Counted from the stretch's first letter, positions 11,950 through 24,646 are shown. The stretch is 64,000 nt of DNA from Papaver somniferum (GCF_003573695.1 NC_039362.1:16512063-16576062); one strand, 5' to 3'. Numbers and translations: made by a program. The notes: generated by a model from the letters alone, not told the origin.

Positions 11950-12597
11950 TGGTGCTGTGTTTTATCTGTGTTTTTCTTAGCTATTTTGTATTTCATTTCA
12001 TAGCATTTGCATCTGCATCTGCTTCATTTCATTTGCTGTTGGACCTGCTGATTCTGAACCTGTTTTTCCTCTGCTGGGACACCACCAAGGAAAAGAACCA
12101 AAACCCAACTGGGTTTTTGCAACAATATCAGAGCAGCTGGGCTGTGCTAAAAAGGTAAGCCTAAACCCATTCCATTTGAGAGAACCCAACCTGTGGGCTT
12201 CCAAATTTTTAATTGTGGGCTTGTAATAATTAACCCAATTTTTTGGGCTTTTTATTCCTCTATTTTGGGTTTGTAATAATTTATTTTTGGGCTTGTTTGT
12301 TTAATTTGTAGGCTTGTATTTATTTTGTGTGGGCTTGTTTAAATTCTTCCATTGGACTTGTATTTTAGACTCTGGGTTTAAACCCAGCTGAGCTTGTAAG
12401 CATCAATTGGACTTGTATTCCACTCGAAAGTGGACCTCGAAACCAAAGTTTTAAAACAAACGTCGGGCCTTAACCAACTGGGCCAAATTAAACTTTCAAA
12501 AATTAAAACTTGGATTTTCGTAGACCGCAGCCTTCATTCCATTAGAGGACCAACAGTGGGCTTGCTCCCAATTTTAAAAACCAAATTTTATTTTCTT

Positions 12598-12645
<48 letters not shown>

Positions 12646-14018
12646 TGTTCCTTTTGTATATATTTTGCTAATCCAATATGATCTCGGCTGAAATATGTTG
12701 GATTTTTGCCTTAAATAACGGAGTTTTAATTCTGCTTTCGCCGAAATCGGGTATTCTCTCTCCTTTTACTCTACTCAGCATGTCCCTTTCCATATGTTGC
12801 ATTTTAATTCTTTCCATATTTTGAAACATTGAGGACAATGTTTAGTTTAGGTTTGGGGGTATAGAGTAGATACCATGATAATATGCCATAATTGAAAACG
12901 AACTCCTTCTTTTTGAAAAAAATTGAAAAATTCCAAAAAAAAAATTCAAAAAGTAAATTCAAAAAAATTAAAAAATGAAAAATCATAAAAAAAATGGAGC
13001 TCATTTACCTTGAAATGTTGACTCTTGTGCAAATATGTAATTATTAGGAGTCTTAGTCTAGATATTTAGGCACCCTGATTCTAGCACAATTCACATAGTG
13101 ATAAGAAATTTGCACGCGCACGATCTACCAATACATGTATGGCCTCGATCTTCAAGGTGTTTGATAGGAAGTTACGATTGCCAATCACTTTAGAATACTG
13201 AACGAAACTTGACTAGCTTGTTCTTTGGTTGGTTGGGATAGAAGGTGGAGGTTACATTAAGAAAGACAACCATCGAATTTAACTGGGTGCATCAAAAAGG
13301 GCTACCTCTTGCAAAGTGTCATGTAATCTTTTGTTTCCTTTTGTATATGTATCAAAAGTGTTTCCTTATTCAAAAAAAAAAAAAAAAATATCAGAAAAAT
13401 ACAAAAAAATCAAGTATTTATCAATTCCATTCTCTCTTGTTCCAAAAATAAAAGAGAATAGTCAATGTAAATAAGAGTCATGTAAATAGTCATCTTTTGT
13501 TGTTTCATTGTAATAAGCAAGGAGGGTGTATGCCATTGATGTACAACGCGAGTAATTGTGAAATACCTCCAACTCATTCACAATTCTCGTAAAGTCCGGA
13601 CAGCTAGCTAGATTTCGACCTCAGTTCTTAGCCTGAGAAACTATCTCTTGGTGATTAGTAGTCATAACTGCAGATCTTTCTTTACACATGTGTAGATACA
13701 CTTTACACTCTTATCACATGTCTTTTTTTGTTATCAGTGCTAGGATTGTGCCTTCGATAGCTAGATTGACATCTCCATTTTGCTGTGAGCTTAAACTGTT
13801 TTGCACATGTCACGTTTGATGGAATCTGAGCTTATATTTTGACCTAGAACTTTGTAGGTACGTTCTAAGCAAACCTTCACGAGACTTCAACTCGTCCACT
13901 AGGGACACTTAGTGGTTTAAAAGGCTTAGTGCATACGCTAAATGCATTCGAGAGACCAGCGACAGTGGTATAGTTAGGATTTCCTTAGTTTTGTTTTACT
14001 TGAGGACAAGTAAAATTC
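11950..14018 (+). other. Non-coding internal region of the LARD-like element
   Basis: No open frame resembles gag, protease, reverse transcriptase or integrase. It carries an A-run at 12602-12640, a stretch of A-rich low complexity at 12900-13000, and near 12834-12851 an ACAATG...GTTTGGGGGTAT motif that duplicates the terminal polypurine tract; Athila elements carry such a second tract upstream of the 3' region. The rest is non-coding sequence presumably needed for packaging and replication. Confidence 0.7.
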
Positions 14019-14033
14019 AGGTTTGGGGGTATT
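14019..14033 (+). other. Polypurine tract of the LARD-like element
   Basis: AGGTTTGGGGGTATT directly precedes the TGATGAG start of the 3' LTR, preceded by TTGAGGACAAGTAAAATTC, the layout seen before 3' LTRs of Athila/Tat elements. Confidence 0.8.
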
Positions 14034-16671
14034 TGATGAGTGCCAAATATTGTATATATTTATCCCTTTTTGTTGGCATTTTAACTCATCTTTTATGCGT
14101 TAATTCTACATTTTATCCCATATTCTGTATTTTCATTGTTTTCAAGAATAAATATTTTTATTAATTAATTTTGTATTTTTAGGTAGTAAATAAAGTTCGG
14201 ATGAGTCGCGGAGCGAAAAGAGCAGAAAAGTAGTGAAAAGCCGGGAGAAATTACGCAAGGAAGCCGCGAAGAATGGTGCGCACAACCTCATTTTCTACAC
14301 ACAAAAGCGCCTCCGTTCTCAGCCATCAGATCATTTCTCAGAAGCATCCGACGGTCGCTCCTTCATAGAGCATCAAAATCTGAAGTCTCTGCCAAGCACC
14401 ACAGCGCTGAAATTCCAAGCCTTCAGATTAGATGGTAGTTGAATCCAACGGTCGCTCCCTTGCTGTTCATCAAAGTTCGATACTTCCGCTTAACACTACA
14501 GTATCTAACATCATCTAAAACCGTTGACTTCGTTGTGTTTCAAAATCCAACGGTTGCATCGATTCATCTCTTATCTTACCGTTAGATCTACCAACCATCA
14601 TCGCATCCCGCAGCTCAGCTTTGCGTATCATCGAGACTTGATGAATCCGCTCAACACCTAAGAACCAAATACCTATACCCTAACCCAAACGCACCCTACC
14701 CCAAACTCAGTCGCCCTCTCCTCCATCACCCACCCTGTGCAGAACCACCCCCATCTCCCTGTTCCCGCTCAACCACCACCACAACCACCTCTACCAACTC
14801 TCAAATCACTCAACCACTATAACCCATCTCCACTACCATCATTACCACCTATCTAGCCACCTAATTTCCCATTTTGATACACGTTTTTCTTCCAAAACCC
14901 TAACGTGTGAAAATTGGTAAATTAGGTTGATTTAGATGGACAATTGGACGTAGCTAGAGCATCAGGAGAGGAATTGGAGGCATGGGTCGAAGCTCTCAAG
15001 TGTTTTCAGATATTAGGTATGCATTAATTTCAATTTCTTATAAACCCTAATTTCATAATTTGGGGATAATTGGGGGAACATAATTGTACGTCTAATTGAA
15101 GCATGGGTTGGTTGATTGGGTTGATATCAGAAGGTTAGGTGAACCAATTTTGGGTTTAATTGTATTTTTTTTTCACCAACCCTAGCTACTGTCAGTTTGG
15201 GTGAGAAATTGGGTAGAACCCTAATGATGTAATGGGTATATAAATATGGGTGTGGGTGTGTTGTAAACCTTATGTTGGGATTAGCCCACATCCAGGACTC
15301 TCATGTCCTGTTAACTGTTAATTTTCAATTTTCAATTTACAAGCTCATTTCAGTTCATGTTGTTCTCAATATTGTTTCTTGTTAATTGCTGTGCTCTTGT
15401 TATGTTTGTGATGTTGTGTTATTCACTGTTAATGTGTTAAGTATCATGTTAGGTTAAATTAATTCCTGTTAGTATTTCAGTTCTGCTCCTGTTAGTTGTG
15501 CTTATGTTCATGTTTGTTTATATGTTTATCCTCATTGTTGTGTCATGTTTAATTCACTGTCATTTGAAGGAATGTTAGGATAGATACATTTGAAGCAATG
15601 TGCTGATTGTGCAATGGCAAGAAATCAGTGCTCATAGCAAGCTGATGTTCTTGCCATTCTCCTTGTATGCTTAGGTTGTAGTGTTGATTGTGCATTGGGG
15701 GAAATTAGTGCTCACTAGTGACAATGAGCAAGCTAATTTTCCTCCCATTCTTTTAGTTTGCCTGTATTCTGCCTAGCCTTGCTTCATTTCAGTTTCTTTA
15801 TCACCCCTGCCCTTGGCTTAGGCCTTGGTTCATCTTGTTTTGTTTTGTTTTGTTTTGTTTTGTTTTTGTTCACCCTGTTGTTGCTGTTTAGTTCTTCCAT
15901 TGCTATTGCTGTTGTGTCCTCCCTGTTGCTGCCCTGTTAGTTACCCACTACTTGTTTTCTTGTTGCTTCCCCTACTGCTGTTGTTTCCTTGGCCTTGCTG
16001 TGCATTTGCCTCTGTCTTGCTGTTCTTGCTGCTACTTGCATTGCCTTGTGCTGCAATACTGCTTTCTTTTCTTGGCCATGTGTACAGCTGCTGCATTGCC
16101 TTCTATGCCTCCCTCTGCAGCTGCTGTTGCTTTTGCTCTGCAGTTGCTGTTTCTCTTGCACTTGCCCTGCAGCACTTCTGTTGCTGCTGCCAAGCTGCTG
16201 CCTTCTTTTTCCTGCCTGCTGCTGCTGAGCCCAAAGCTCAGTTCACTGCCAAAGCCAGCTGAGCCCAATCTGGTCCACTATCAAGTCCAAAGCTCAACTC
16301 AAACTGAAGCCCTATTCAGCCAACCTGTGGGCTTAACCAAAGCCCATTTGTTTAAAACCAAAGCCCAAATTCACTAAGGCCCATTCCATAGTTAAGACCA
16401 AAGGCCTAGTTCAAATAGCCAAGCCCAATTTGCTTTTCAAAGACCAAACTGAGCCCATGCTCAGTTCCTTTTATTGTGAACAAACCCATTAGCACTCAAA
16501 GCCCAATTTAAGCCAAAAGGCTTCAAAACCCAACAACAATTTAGGAACCCAATTAGCTAGAACACTCCAAAACACACCCGATCTCTGTGGATCGACCCGT
16601 ACTTGCACGAGCTACAACTGACGACCGTGCACTTGCGGTTATAATTTGTAGGACCTTTTAGAAGCCTACCA
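14034..16671 (+). repeat. 3' LTR of the LARD-like element
   Basis: 2,638 bp, same termini and order of blocks as 9292-11924, including the TTTTG-repeat stretch near 15836 and the CTG-rich region 15880-16230. It is followed immediately by the GTCTC duplication. Confidence 0.9.
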
Positions 16672-16676
16672 GTCTC

Positions 16677-16806
16677 CATGATGAATTCTGCATGAAACTG
16701 CTCATTTATGTCTCCATGATGAATTCTGCATGAAACTGCTCATTCATGCCTCCATGATAAATTCTGCATGAAACTGCTCATTCATGCTTCCATGATAAAT
16801 GTTGCA
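16677..16806 (+). repeat. 38-bp tandem repeat, 3-4 units (right part of the interrupted array)
   Basis: Units beginning CATGATGAATTCTGCATGAA start at 16677, 16715, 16753 and 16791, exactly 38 bases apart; the last is degenerate. The left continuation of the array is at about 9200-9286, so the LARD-like element inserted inside it. Confidence 0.9.
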
Positions 16807-17150
16807 TGCTGGTAGACTGGATTGATGGTTGACAGGCACAATGGCTGGCAGTATGGATGGGTGCTGGATGGCAGACTGGATTGGCTGCACGGGTAGAGAC
16901 TAGCTGGCAGTGCGATAGAGTACTTAGCTGGGAATTGGTTGGCAGCACCGCTGACAACATGAGTGGAAAACGCATGACAGCACCATTGGCAACATGGATG
17001 GGAACTGCATGGCAGCACGGCCTTGACACTGACTTATGGTTGATTTTGACCGTTGACCGGGTGTTGACTTTTACCATTGACCTTGACCATTGACCGAGCG
17101 TTGACTTTGACCATTGACCGGTCATTGGATTTATGTAATACTGGGCAGGC
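16807..17150 (+). repeat. Low-complexity GGCA/TGGATGG region and TTGAC-rich cluster
   Basis: 16807-17010 is built from variations of TGGCAG, CTGGATTG and AACATGGATGG. 17020-17130 contains about nine TTGAC(C/T) pentamer-hexamers (for example TTGACCGTTGACCGGG), which match the W-box core recognised by WRKY factors, though here they look like a degenerate short tandem repeat. Open frames across it have no family resemblance. Confidence 0.6.
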
Positions 17151-17229
17151 TGGTGGGCTACTTCAGTTGACTGATTAGTGGGCTTGGATGAGGGCCAAAA
17201 GATGATTCAAGTACCACTTTGGCCCATTA

Positions 17230-18560
17230 TGTGGCATTTTTACTTATGGTACAAACAAGAACCTGACCAATCACGATTTCCTTTCGATTATGAAACAAGT
17301 TCATATATGTACTTCCTTTAGAAAAATGTTATAAAACATTGTTTCCTAGGGTGAAATCATACTTATATCTTACACATATTCGAGTAACTAAATACAAAGA
17401 TTATGTTGATGTCGTATTTACGAAGTTCCAAAAGATAAGTGTTTATACCCTGTAATTCAATAAGTTCCTTGACACTTTGATCATAATTATATGACCAAGT
17501 CTAACCACTAGAGTATTATTTATATATAGTTTCGCATGTTATGTTTTCAATATAATCCGACTTGAAAGATACGTTAGGAATGAAAACAAGATCAAGTCAA
17601 TGTTACTAACCTCAAGTGGTAGGATGATGTCCTCATTGTAGTCGTTACTTTTGACATTCTTCTGGTTTTCGGAGTAATACTTGTACGTCTCAACAATACT
17701 AGACTTTCTAGTCTAACCTAAACGAAGTTGACTCTAGTATTTAATCAAGCGACTCTATATGAGTATTGATACTAAAATATAACAACCAAACTTGACATGC
17801 CAAGGCTTGGTGGGTGCAATCGAGCTATGCTCTAACAGTATCCCCATTTGTCAATTTTAGTGACAAAACTCTTATTACATATGGATCTAAACGAATTACA
17901 AAATAACTCATTCTTCATACGCTTGATTCCAAGTTTCAACAACATAATAACCTGTATATATTCAATAAGTAAATGCCGATGTTGACATTTGAATAACAAA
18001 AGCTTTTACTCCCCCTAAAGGAAAGCTAGGTAAATATTCAATCCGAGCATCTTTGTTATTCCCCTTTTTGTAGTATGAAATACTATACATCATTATGATA
18101 TGTTTCTCCCCCTTAGTCTATGCTTTACTCTTTCGATAAATGTAACGTTTAAGCACAAATGTCCTTTACTAGTGATTAAAAATCACTTGTTTACTCCATA
18201 TATTTCTCCCTCTTTTTGTCACAAAAATGACAAAGTTACGAGCAAACAAAGGACACACTAAAAGGATCTTACAAATCTATAAGATTTATACAACCTATAA
18301 GAGTTAAGCATGAAGGTTTCACATACCATTTTAGATAACCAATATTAAAACCGAAACTACAAAAGTAATTTAGTTTCAATATGTTATCAAAGAAACTATT
18401 TCCCGAAGCAATTTTCTCTTTAGTTCGAAAAATTGACTAAGATACTTAATTTTTTTGCCGAATCGATTGCTAATGTACAATCACTAATTTCGAAAAAACT
18501 CAAATAGAGATTAGAATTAACTCTGTTTCTTTTATTAGCCTCTAAGTCAAGAGTATAAAG
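17230..18560 (-). mobile_element. Minus-strand Copia-like 3' end: internal tail and 5' part of its 3' LTR
   Basis: Read on the minus strand, 17863-17843 gives GTCACTAAAATTGACAAATG followed by TGTTAGAGCATAGCTCG starting at 17837, which is the polypurine/3' LTR junction seen at 26930-26966 in the intact element. Upstream internal sequence has the same lineage hallmark of repeated purine boxes: CTCCCCCTAAAG (~18010), CTCCCCCTTAG (~18107) and CTCCCTCTTTTTGTCAC (~18208) on the plus strand. The LTR part runs from 17837 down to about 17230 and is truncated. No pol sequence is present. Confidence 0.75.
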
Positions 18561-19528
18561 CACAGTTTGGCTAAGTTAGCCTATATAAGTGGTGGTTGAG
18601 TTTTACTCTCCCAATATATAAATCTACGGCTGTAATTTCTCCCATAAAACCATCATTTAATGACTCATTAAGGGAAAAGTAAATACCTAACTAATTAGTG
18701 TTTCACACTAATTGATGATGATAAATGATTTATTTATTCCTCATAATAATTTCTTGTCATTAACTGCTCATAATAAATGATCTATTAATTTTTTTCATTA
18801 TTAATTAATAAATTTGTATCTCCATTAATAAATAATTTTAGATTAAGGATCTACAATTTAAGATTGAAGATTTTGAGTAAGAAAATATTAACTATTTGTG
18901 GTTGAGAATGGTGTAAGTAGAGTTGTGAATTTTCATGCATGGTTTTAATCATTTTATCTGTTGCATTTGTTTATTTTTCGATGCATTCTATTATGTTCGA
19001 TAACTTCCTACTGGGATATGGTTGATCTCCCCTTTTCCTCCCTTTCCACAGAGAACGAAGAAAGACTACTTGACAAGAAATTATTATATATCACGGAGAT
19101 TTGGGTATCGCATTTTAAATTTAATCAAAGCATTATTTTGTTTTAATTTGATACTTTTGATTTTTTAATTATTATTTGAAAGTTTTGTAATTTTAAAAGT
19201 AATATTACACTTCCTTTAGTAAATTTAATTGAGCTTGAATTATTGGAATCTTATAAAACATAAAATATAGTCATACACGAGTAGCGGTCCGGAAATTTGG
19301 ATTTCCTAGCTGGATGAGATCCGACCCACAAGATCGAATCTGTGTCCGCTTGAAGTCTGAAAACTCGGACTGTCACACGCCATCACAATTAAGTCACCTG
19401 ATACCACTGTTGCCACCCCCGCAGCTAAGCGTGCTTTTAATTTTTAATCACAAGCGTCATGTATAAAGCTTAGATTGAACAAACTTAAGTCTTAAATTAA
19501 TTTTTTCTATATTTTGTTGTTGTAATAA
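18561..19528. other. AT-rich spacer, no gene recognised
   Basis: Very AT-rich to 19260, then a more mixed block (19270-19430) containing CACCTGATACCACTGTTG. The latter contains the reverse complement of TGGTATCAG, reminiscent of an iMet primer site, but no LTR boundary is visible. The longest open frame is 61 codons and is not convincing. Confidence 0.4.
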
Positions 19529-19642
19529 TCTCTTTTATATTGAAAACTAATATATTTTATTTTAATATACTAAAAACCATAATTTGGTTAACTTTGTCTG
19601 TCTTAGTGGTGGTCCAGATTTGTCTGGGGGAAAGATAAGTCA

Positions 19643-19963
19643 ATGACCGTGGTTATCCAGACCACACCCATTTTTTGCACGTGTGCATTAGGTTTTAGGG
19701 AGATGGATGAGTCACCGTGGGTGCTCCATCGTTTTTTACAGGTACCCAAAATCCTCTATCCTAGAAATCTTGATACCCCAAGCTTCACTATAGCAAAGCT
19801 TCCTTCGCTCTCTACAACACCAACTCCAACCATATTTTCCCAGAGTACCGGAATCATCCGCTCTGAAGATGAGTCTATTGCCTATAATGATTTACTTCGC
19901 AAGAAACCATGCTTTCATAAGATGCCCGAAGGTTTCTCGGCATCTACCATTGCCGAAGATTAG
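19643..19963 (+). CDS. Unrecognised 106-codon open frame (possible gene fragment)
   Basis: The frame has balanced composition (Pro/Ser/Thr-rich middle, acidic end) unlike the AT-rich spacer around it, and includes a possible acceptor (TTTTTTACAG, 19732-19741). It has no signal peptide, membrane segment or motif I recognise. The GC content and isolation suggest a gene fragment carried by the candidate Helitron. The alternative is chance. Confidence 0.25.
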   Translation: MTVVIQTTPIFCTCALGFREMDESPWVLHRFLQVPKILYPRNLDTPSFTIAKLPSLSTTPTPTIFSQSTGIIRSEDESIAYNDLLRKKPCFHKMPEGFSASTIAED

Positions 19964-20762
19964 GCATTATGAAGCCTTGTACCAAATAAAACAATACCCG
20001 GGAATAGTATATCATGTTTCTTTGTATGTATGCATTTTTTTTGTTGGTGTTTTTGCCTTTCTTCATTTTATTCCGGTGTGTCTCCCTTATTGCATTTTGT
20101 TGATATGATAATCTGATTGCCATGATCTACTGTCATTGGTTGATCTGATTTATCCCCTGTGTAACCTTGCTGATATGATAATCTAATTTATGTTCCCAAT
20201 CTTGATCTGAATCCCAAAGTTGGAACGTTAATTTTTTTATAATGGTTTTGAAGGAAATTTTTTGACACTAGCATCGCTAAACTAACATATTTCAACTTAC
20301 TAAGCAGATGATTTCACTTTTGGCAAAAAAATAAATCAATAAAATTGCACTTTTGACAAATAAATAAATCAATCATAGACGCTAGCAAATGTTATGGTTT
20401 CGGATAATGCACCCTGACTTTTTTGAATCGGTACGCTATAATTGTTCGGCTTTCTTGAATAGGTTATAACGTTTCTGTGTTCTACTCTTCTTAGTGATAG
20501 AAATTCTCCGGATTGATATGCGGTAAAGAATGAAAAATCAAACAATGCCTTAGGATGACCATCACGAACGCTGGAAGATCAGGTTATTTTTAATTTGTTC
20601 TTCCTGAGTGTACCGATATACCAGAGGTAGTATAAATTAAAAGAAGCAAGACCGCACCAATTGGTCACCAGACTGCTCCACATTGAAAAGACAGAACATT
20701 GTTATGCCATACGCCTACCAAAGAGGTTGACGATTCTAGAAGCGACAAGGGGCAACTGTTCT

Positions 20763-23109
20763 TGTTAGAGCATAGCTCGGTCAACCTCGCATGCGTTGCT
20801 ATATCAAGCATGCTTGTCAATGTTAGTGATCAAAACTATAAAGTTTTGATTTCTAGCCTATTAGCTAAGTCTCGGACTAGGATAAGAAAAGTGTAGTTGA
20901 GCTCAAGGGCTTCATGGTGATTCAATGACAACGACGAAGATCTACACCAAGGAACCGTGGAACTTCATCAACAAAAAGGTATTTGAAGACTTGAACTTAT
21001 CTATCACTCGAAAGTCTATCTATTCTTCTCCTACTTCTTATGAGACAAAAGTCGTACGCTATATAGACTAGATCATATACACTTGATATTTCGAGCTGAG
21101 TATTCATTTCTTATCTTTTACTCGAAATCATGTGTTGGTAAAGCGTTTCGCTTTGATCAGGCTTATCTTCACCTAGTGACGAAAGTCATGAAAGTTTCAA
21201 TCACTTTGGAAATTGCTCTGAAGAGAAAGGTTTGTTGTTCTTCACGACTGAATATCGCCCTCTAAGAATGTTTCAATGATTGAAATGAGAGTTTAGATTA
21301 TATAACCATGTATTCCTTGAACCGAAGTTTTCGAACATTGTTGATCAAGAGAAATCGGTAGGATTGTGGAATTGCCTTGCCAAGTCCGCGAACTGACAGA
21401 AGTTCTCGACCGAGAATTTCTGTTGGGATTTCCAAAACTCGTTTGTGTGCTAAGTCCGCGAACTGGCGGAAGTTCTCGACCCGAGAACTGCTGAGTTTGG
21501 AAAACTCAACCGATTAACTTAAGTCCGCAAACTTGTTTGTGAATTTAAGAGGTTATGATCTAAAGATGTGCTCTGAACATGAAACATTAATTATTAAGGA
21601 ATGCTTTATGCAAACCGTGGTTATAATGTTCATGAGCCGATTCTAATCGAATCGAATCATCTTTGTTTCAATTGTGTCTTGTGTAGTTACATAAGATCTC
21701 ATAGCAATTGAACAACTCTTAACTAGTTCATTTGAGTCAATTGAACTAGTTATGGTGAAAAAGAACATGATTAATATGAGATGCTCATATGGTTGACCTT
21801 TTGGGTTATCACGTTGAACCAACATGCATATACTCGTTTGGGCATGGTTTTATCAAACCCAGTAAACGTGTACCCAAGTGTGTGTGACAAGCTATGTCCT
21901 TCGATCAAACGGTTGAGAGATACTTTATTGAATCTAAATCAGGTTTTCATCTAACGGTGGATAGTGTTTGCTTTGTACCTAAGGCAAAACCCTGATTTGA
22001 AAGGATATATATAGGAGACATCTAGCAAGAGAAAAACTTGTTCCCCACACGTCTGTGTGCCACTAATGCTCTCGCTAGAGTCGATCTACATTAACTCTTG
22101 AGTTTCTTCTCTAAACTCGAGTTAACGACTTAAAGACTTCATCGGGATTGTGTGATCTGATCTTTCATCTTCTATCGTACGAGTACAATCGATTGATTGG
22201 CTTGAGATCGTGAGGGTTCTCCGATAGGCAAGATAAAGAAGTCACAAACATCTACGTTTCACTGTTTGTGATTCCTTGACAATCCGCTTGTGTAGTCAAT
22301 AAGGATTGTAGAGAGGTGATTGATTAATCTAGGTTGTTCTTATGGAATATAAGACCGGATTATCAATTAGTTCTGGTTACCTTTATTTTATATCTAAAGA
22401 CGGAACAAAACCTAGGGTTTATCTATGGAAGACAGATTTATCCTTTTGATAGACTTTTCTGTGTGAGACAGATTCGTTTATTACCAAGTCTGTGATTTTG
22501 GGTTGCATCAACTCTTAGTTGTGGGTGAGATTAGATAAGAGAATCAAGTACGCAGTGTCCTGCTGGGATCAGAGTCATAGGAGTACAATTGTACCTTGTA
22601 TCAGTGGGAGATTGGTAGGGGTTCAACTATAAATCAGTCCGAAGTTAGTTTGCAGTAGGCTAGTGACTGTAGCAGCTTAATACAATGTGTATTCAATCTG
22701 GACTAGGTCCCGTGGTTTTTCTGCATTTGCGGTTTCCTCATTAACAAAACTTCTGGTGTCTGTGTTATTTCTTTTCCGCATTATATTTTATATAATAGAA
22801 ATAATACAGGTTGTGCGTTCGTGATCATCAATTGGAAATCCAAACTTTGGTTGTTGATTGATATTGATTGATCCTTGGACATTGGTCTTTGGTACCGTCC
22901 AAGTTATCTCTCTTTGATAAAGACTCGCAGATTTCTATTTGCTTGAGTAAAGATCAAATCGAGAGATTGAGATAATAACCCCTTGAGATACTTTTTATCT
23001 AGATTGAGTCTGACTGTCTAGTTGATTCTCTAGCAAAGTATTTCGGAGTTAGTCCATACAGATTGCTAAGCGAAATATTGGGTGGTGTTGTTAGACCCCC
23101 GCTTTTTCA
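20763..23109 (+). repeat. 5' LTR of the Copia-like element
   Basis: TG...CA termini. A TATATATA box at about 22006-22013 marks the likely U3/R boundary. Two internal copies of a CCGCGAACTG(A/G)CGGAAG phrase lie at 21390-21470. Relative to the 3' LTR it lacks about 30 bases near 22155 (GAAGCCAGACC...) and a CCCAGTCCGCAG stretch near 21390. Confidence 0.9.
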
Positions 23110-23111
23110 AT

Positions 23112-23123
23112 TGGTATCAGAGC
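23112..23123 (+). other. Primer binding site, tRNA-iMet type
   Basis: TGGTATCAGAGC two bases after the 5' LTR end; this is the standard initiator-methionine tRNA primer site of plant Copia elements. Confidence 0.95.
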
Positions 23124-23266
23124 AGGCAAACACACTAAGACCTCATCAGTCTGTGTTTGTAGCGATCTAACTCTGTGGACAGAATCTCATACGCATACCA
23201 AAATGCCTCCTAAAGCTGTCAACTTTGTCAAGTGTCTCAGAAATACCTCAAAGGGATACTCCTTAG

Positions 23267-24334
23267 ATGATTCTTCCGAATCCCGAGGTAAGAAGAATGT
23301 CTCATCCTGTGAGAATCATTCTTCCTCCAATGAGACATTGGATAATGGCTAAAGCTGAAATGGAGCTCACCATAATTTCAAAAAATTCTACAGATTTTGT
23401 TGATCTCAAGGATCATGTACAGCTCATGGATGAATTTGAAAAGTCTATTGATCGTGAACAAGTACTCTACAACATTATAGGGTCATTCTCTAAGGAAATT
23501 GAGAAACTTCTTCAAGAAAACAACACACAGCGTGAAAAGATTTGTGATCTTGAAAAGCTGGTCAAAGAAGGCTCAATTAGAGAAAGTTATTTGATCAAGA
23601 CGCATTCATCCGATATAGACAAACTTCGTGTTGAGAAGGAGAAACTTGAAGCTTCGCTTGTCTTATCCCATGGACAGTCCAAATCCTTGGAAAAGGAAAA
23701 CTCTGTTTTAAAGAAAAATTCTTCTGCACAAATTAATTCTCATGAGTTACTGTATAGAATGAAATTTCTCCAGAAGAAGATTGTGTCAAGAAAAGTTTTC
23801 ACAACTTACAATCTTCTCCGTTGGCTATGAAGTTTAAACAAGTACTTGTTGTTACTTCTCCTTCAAGAATATGTACCTTCTGTGGAAAAGGAAATCACTA
23901 TGCTATCCATTGTTTTGCTAGAAAGAAACGTGTTTCTGAACTTCACAAGTTGCTTCAATGGAGTAAATAATCGGACGACTACTACAGTAAAGGTCCCCTT
24001 CACAGGAAACCAGGCATCTTATAATGATCCCTCTCCGAGAAATCAACACAGGACATTTGTAAATTCTTGTGCTTATAAGATTGAATCTGATAAATCTAAG
24101 TCTACTGTGTGGAGATGAATTTTGGAAAATCCCCTAGAACCTATCTCTAGAGGTCCTAGACTTTATTATCAGAAAGGTTTCTCTCATGTGATTCCCAGAA
24201 GGACTGCTAGTCACACCCTCTTTCCTGGAAGCTGCGGTGAAAGGACAAGAAGTGCTGAGAAAAGATATCCTAGAGGAAATTACAACTATTCTCTCAGAAC
24301 CGATGGTGAGACTATGTCTCCCTCTGCTACCTAA
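23267..24334 (+). pseudogene. Broken gag of the Copia-like element (coiled coil plus CCHC zinc knuckle)
   Basis: An open frame at 23267-23830 (187 codons) has a Glu/Lys/Leu-rich coiled-coil region from about residue 50 to 165 (LEKLVKEG, DKLRVEKEKLEASL), typical of the C-terminal half of SIRE-type Copia gag. After a frameshift around 23790-23830, a zinc knuckle of the form C-x2-C-x4-H-x4-C is read at 23872-23913 (CTFCGKGNHYAIHC) in a different frame. The frame at 23846-24334 is interrupted by TGA at 24116-24118. The N-terminal gag core is missing or too decayed to see. It is non-functional as it stands. Confidence 0.7.
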
Positions 24335-24646
24335 CAACATAATGGTCTATCCTTGTGTCTAACTTAAGAGATACAAGGATGAGGATTTGAGAGATGCTCA
24401 AGTTTTGTGCTATATTGTCTCTAGTTTGTATATCTCTTGTTGTAATGATCTTCTCATTGTCACTTTGATCTCTTGATGGTTGAAGTTTTTGAAGCTGTAC
24501 AATATACCTCTTTAGGGCCATTTGTTTTGTCAGCCCACGAACGCTCATATCTCCTCAAGGAAATTTAGGGTTTCTATCCAGGGTATTCACGAACATATAT
24601 AAATCTTATCTTATATGTGGCTCATTTTTCTTCAGAAAGGAGCTCT

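Larger units (their letters stand above)
9287..16676 (+). mobile_element. Complete LARD-like non-autonomous LTR retrotransposon (Athila-type signals)
   Basis: The element runs 9292-16671 and is flanked by the 5-bp duplication GTCTC (9287-9291 and 16672-16676). It has two ~2.63-kb LTRs starting TGATGAGTGCC and ending CCTACCA, a primer site complementary to the 3' end of plant tRNA-Asp, and polypurine tracts. The 2.1-kb internal region has no gag or pol, so it must be mobilised in trans. Large LTRs with a non-coding core fit the LARD definition. The tRNA-Asp primer and the duplicated GTTTGGGGGTAT tract suggest derivation from an Athila-lineage Ty3/Gypsy element (inference). LTRs differ by only a handful of substitutions and small indels, so the insertion is recent. 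Confidence 0.9.

Noticed and set aside
16857..17125. 78-115-codon frames rich in His/Cys/Thr
   Set aside because: Low-complexity tandem repeat; frames open on both strands by composition.
23267..23830. Considered as a host coiled-coil gene
   Set aside because: It lies between LTRs after an iMet primer site and is followed by a CCHC knuckle, so it is gag.
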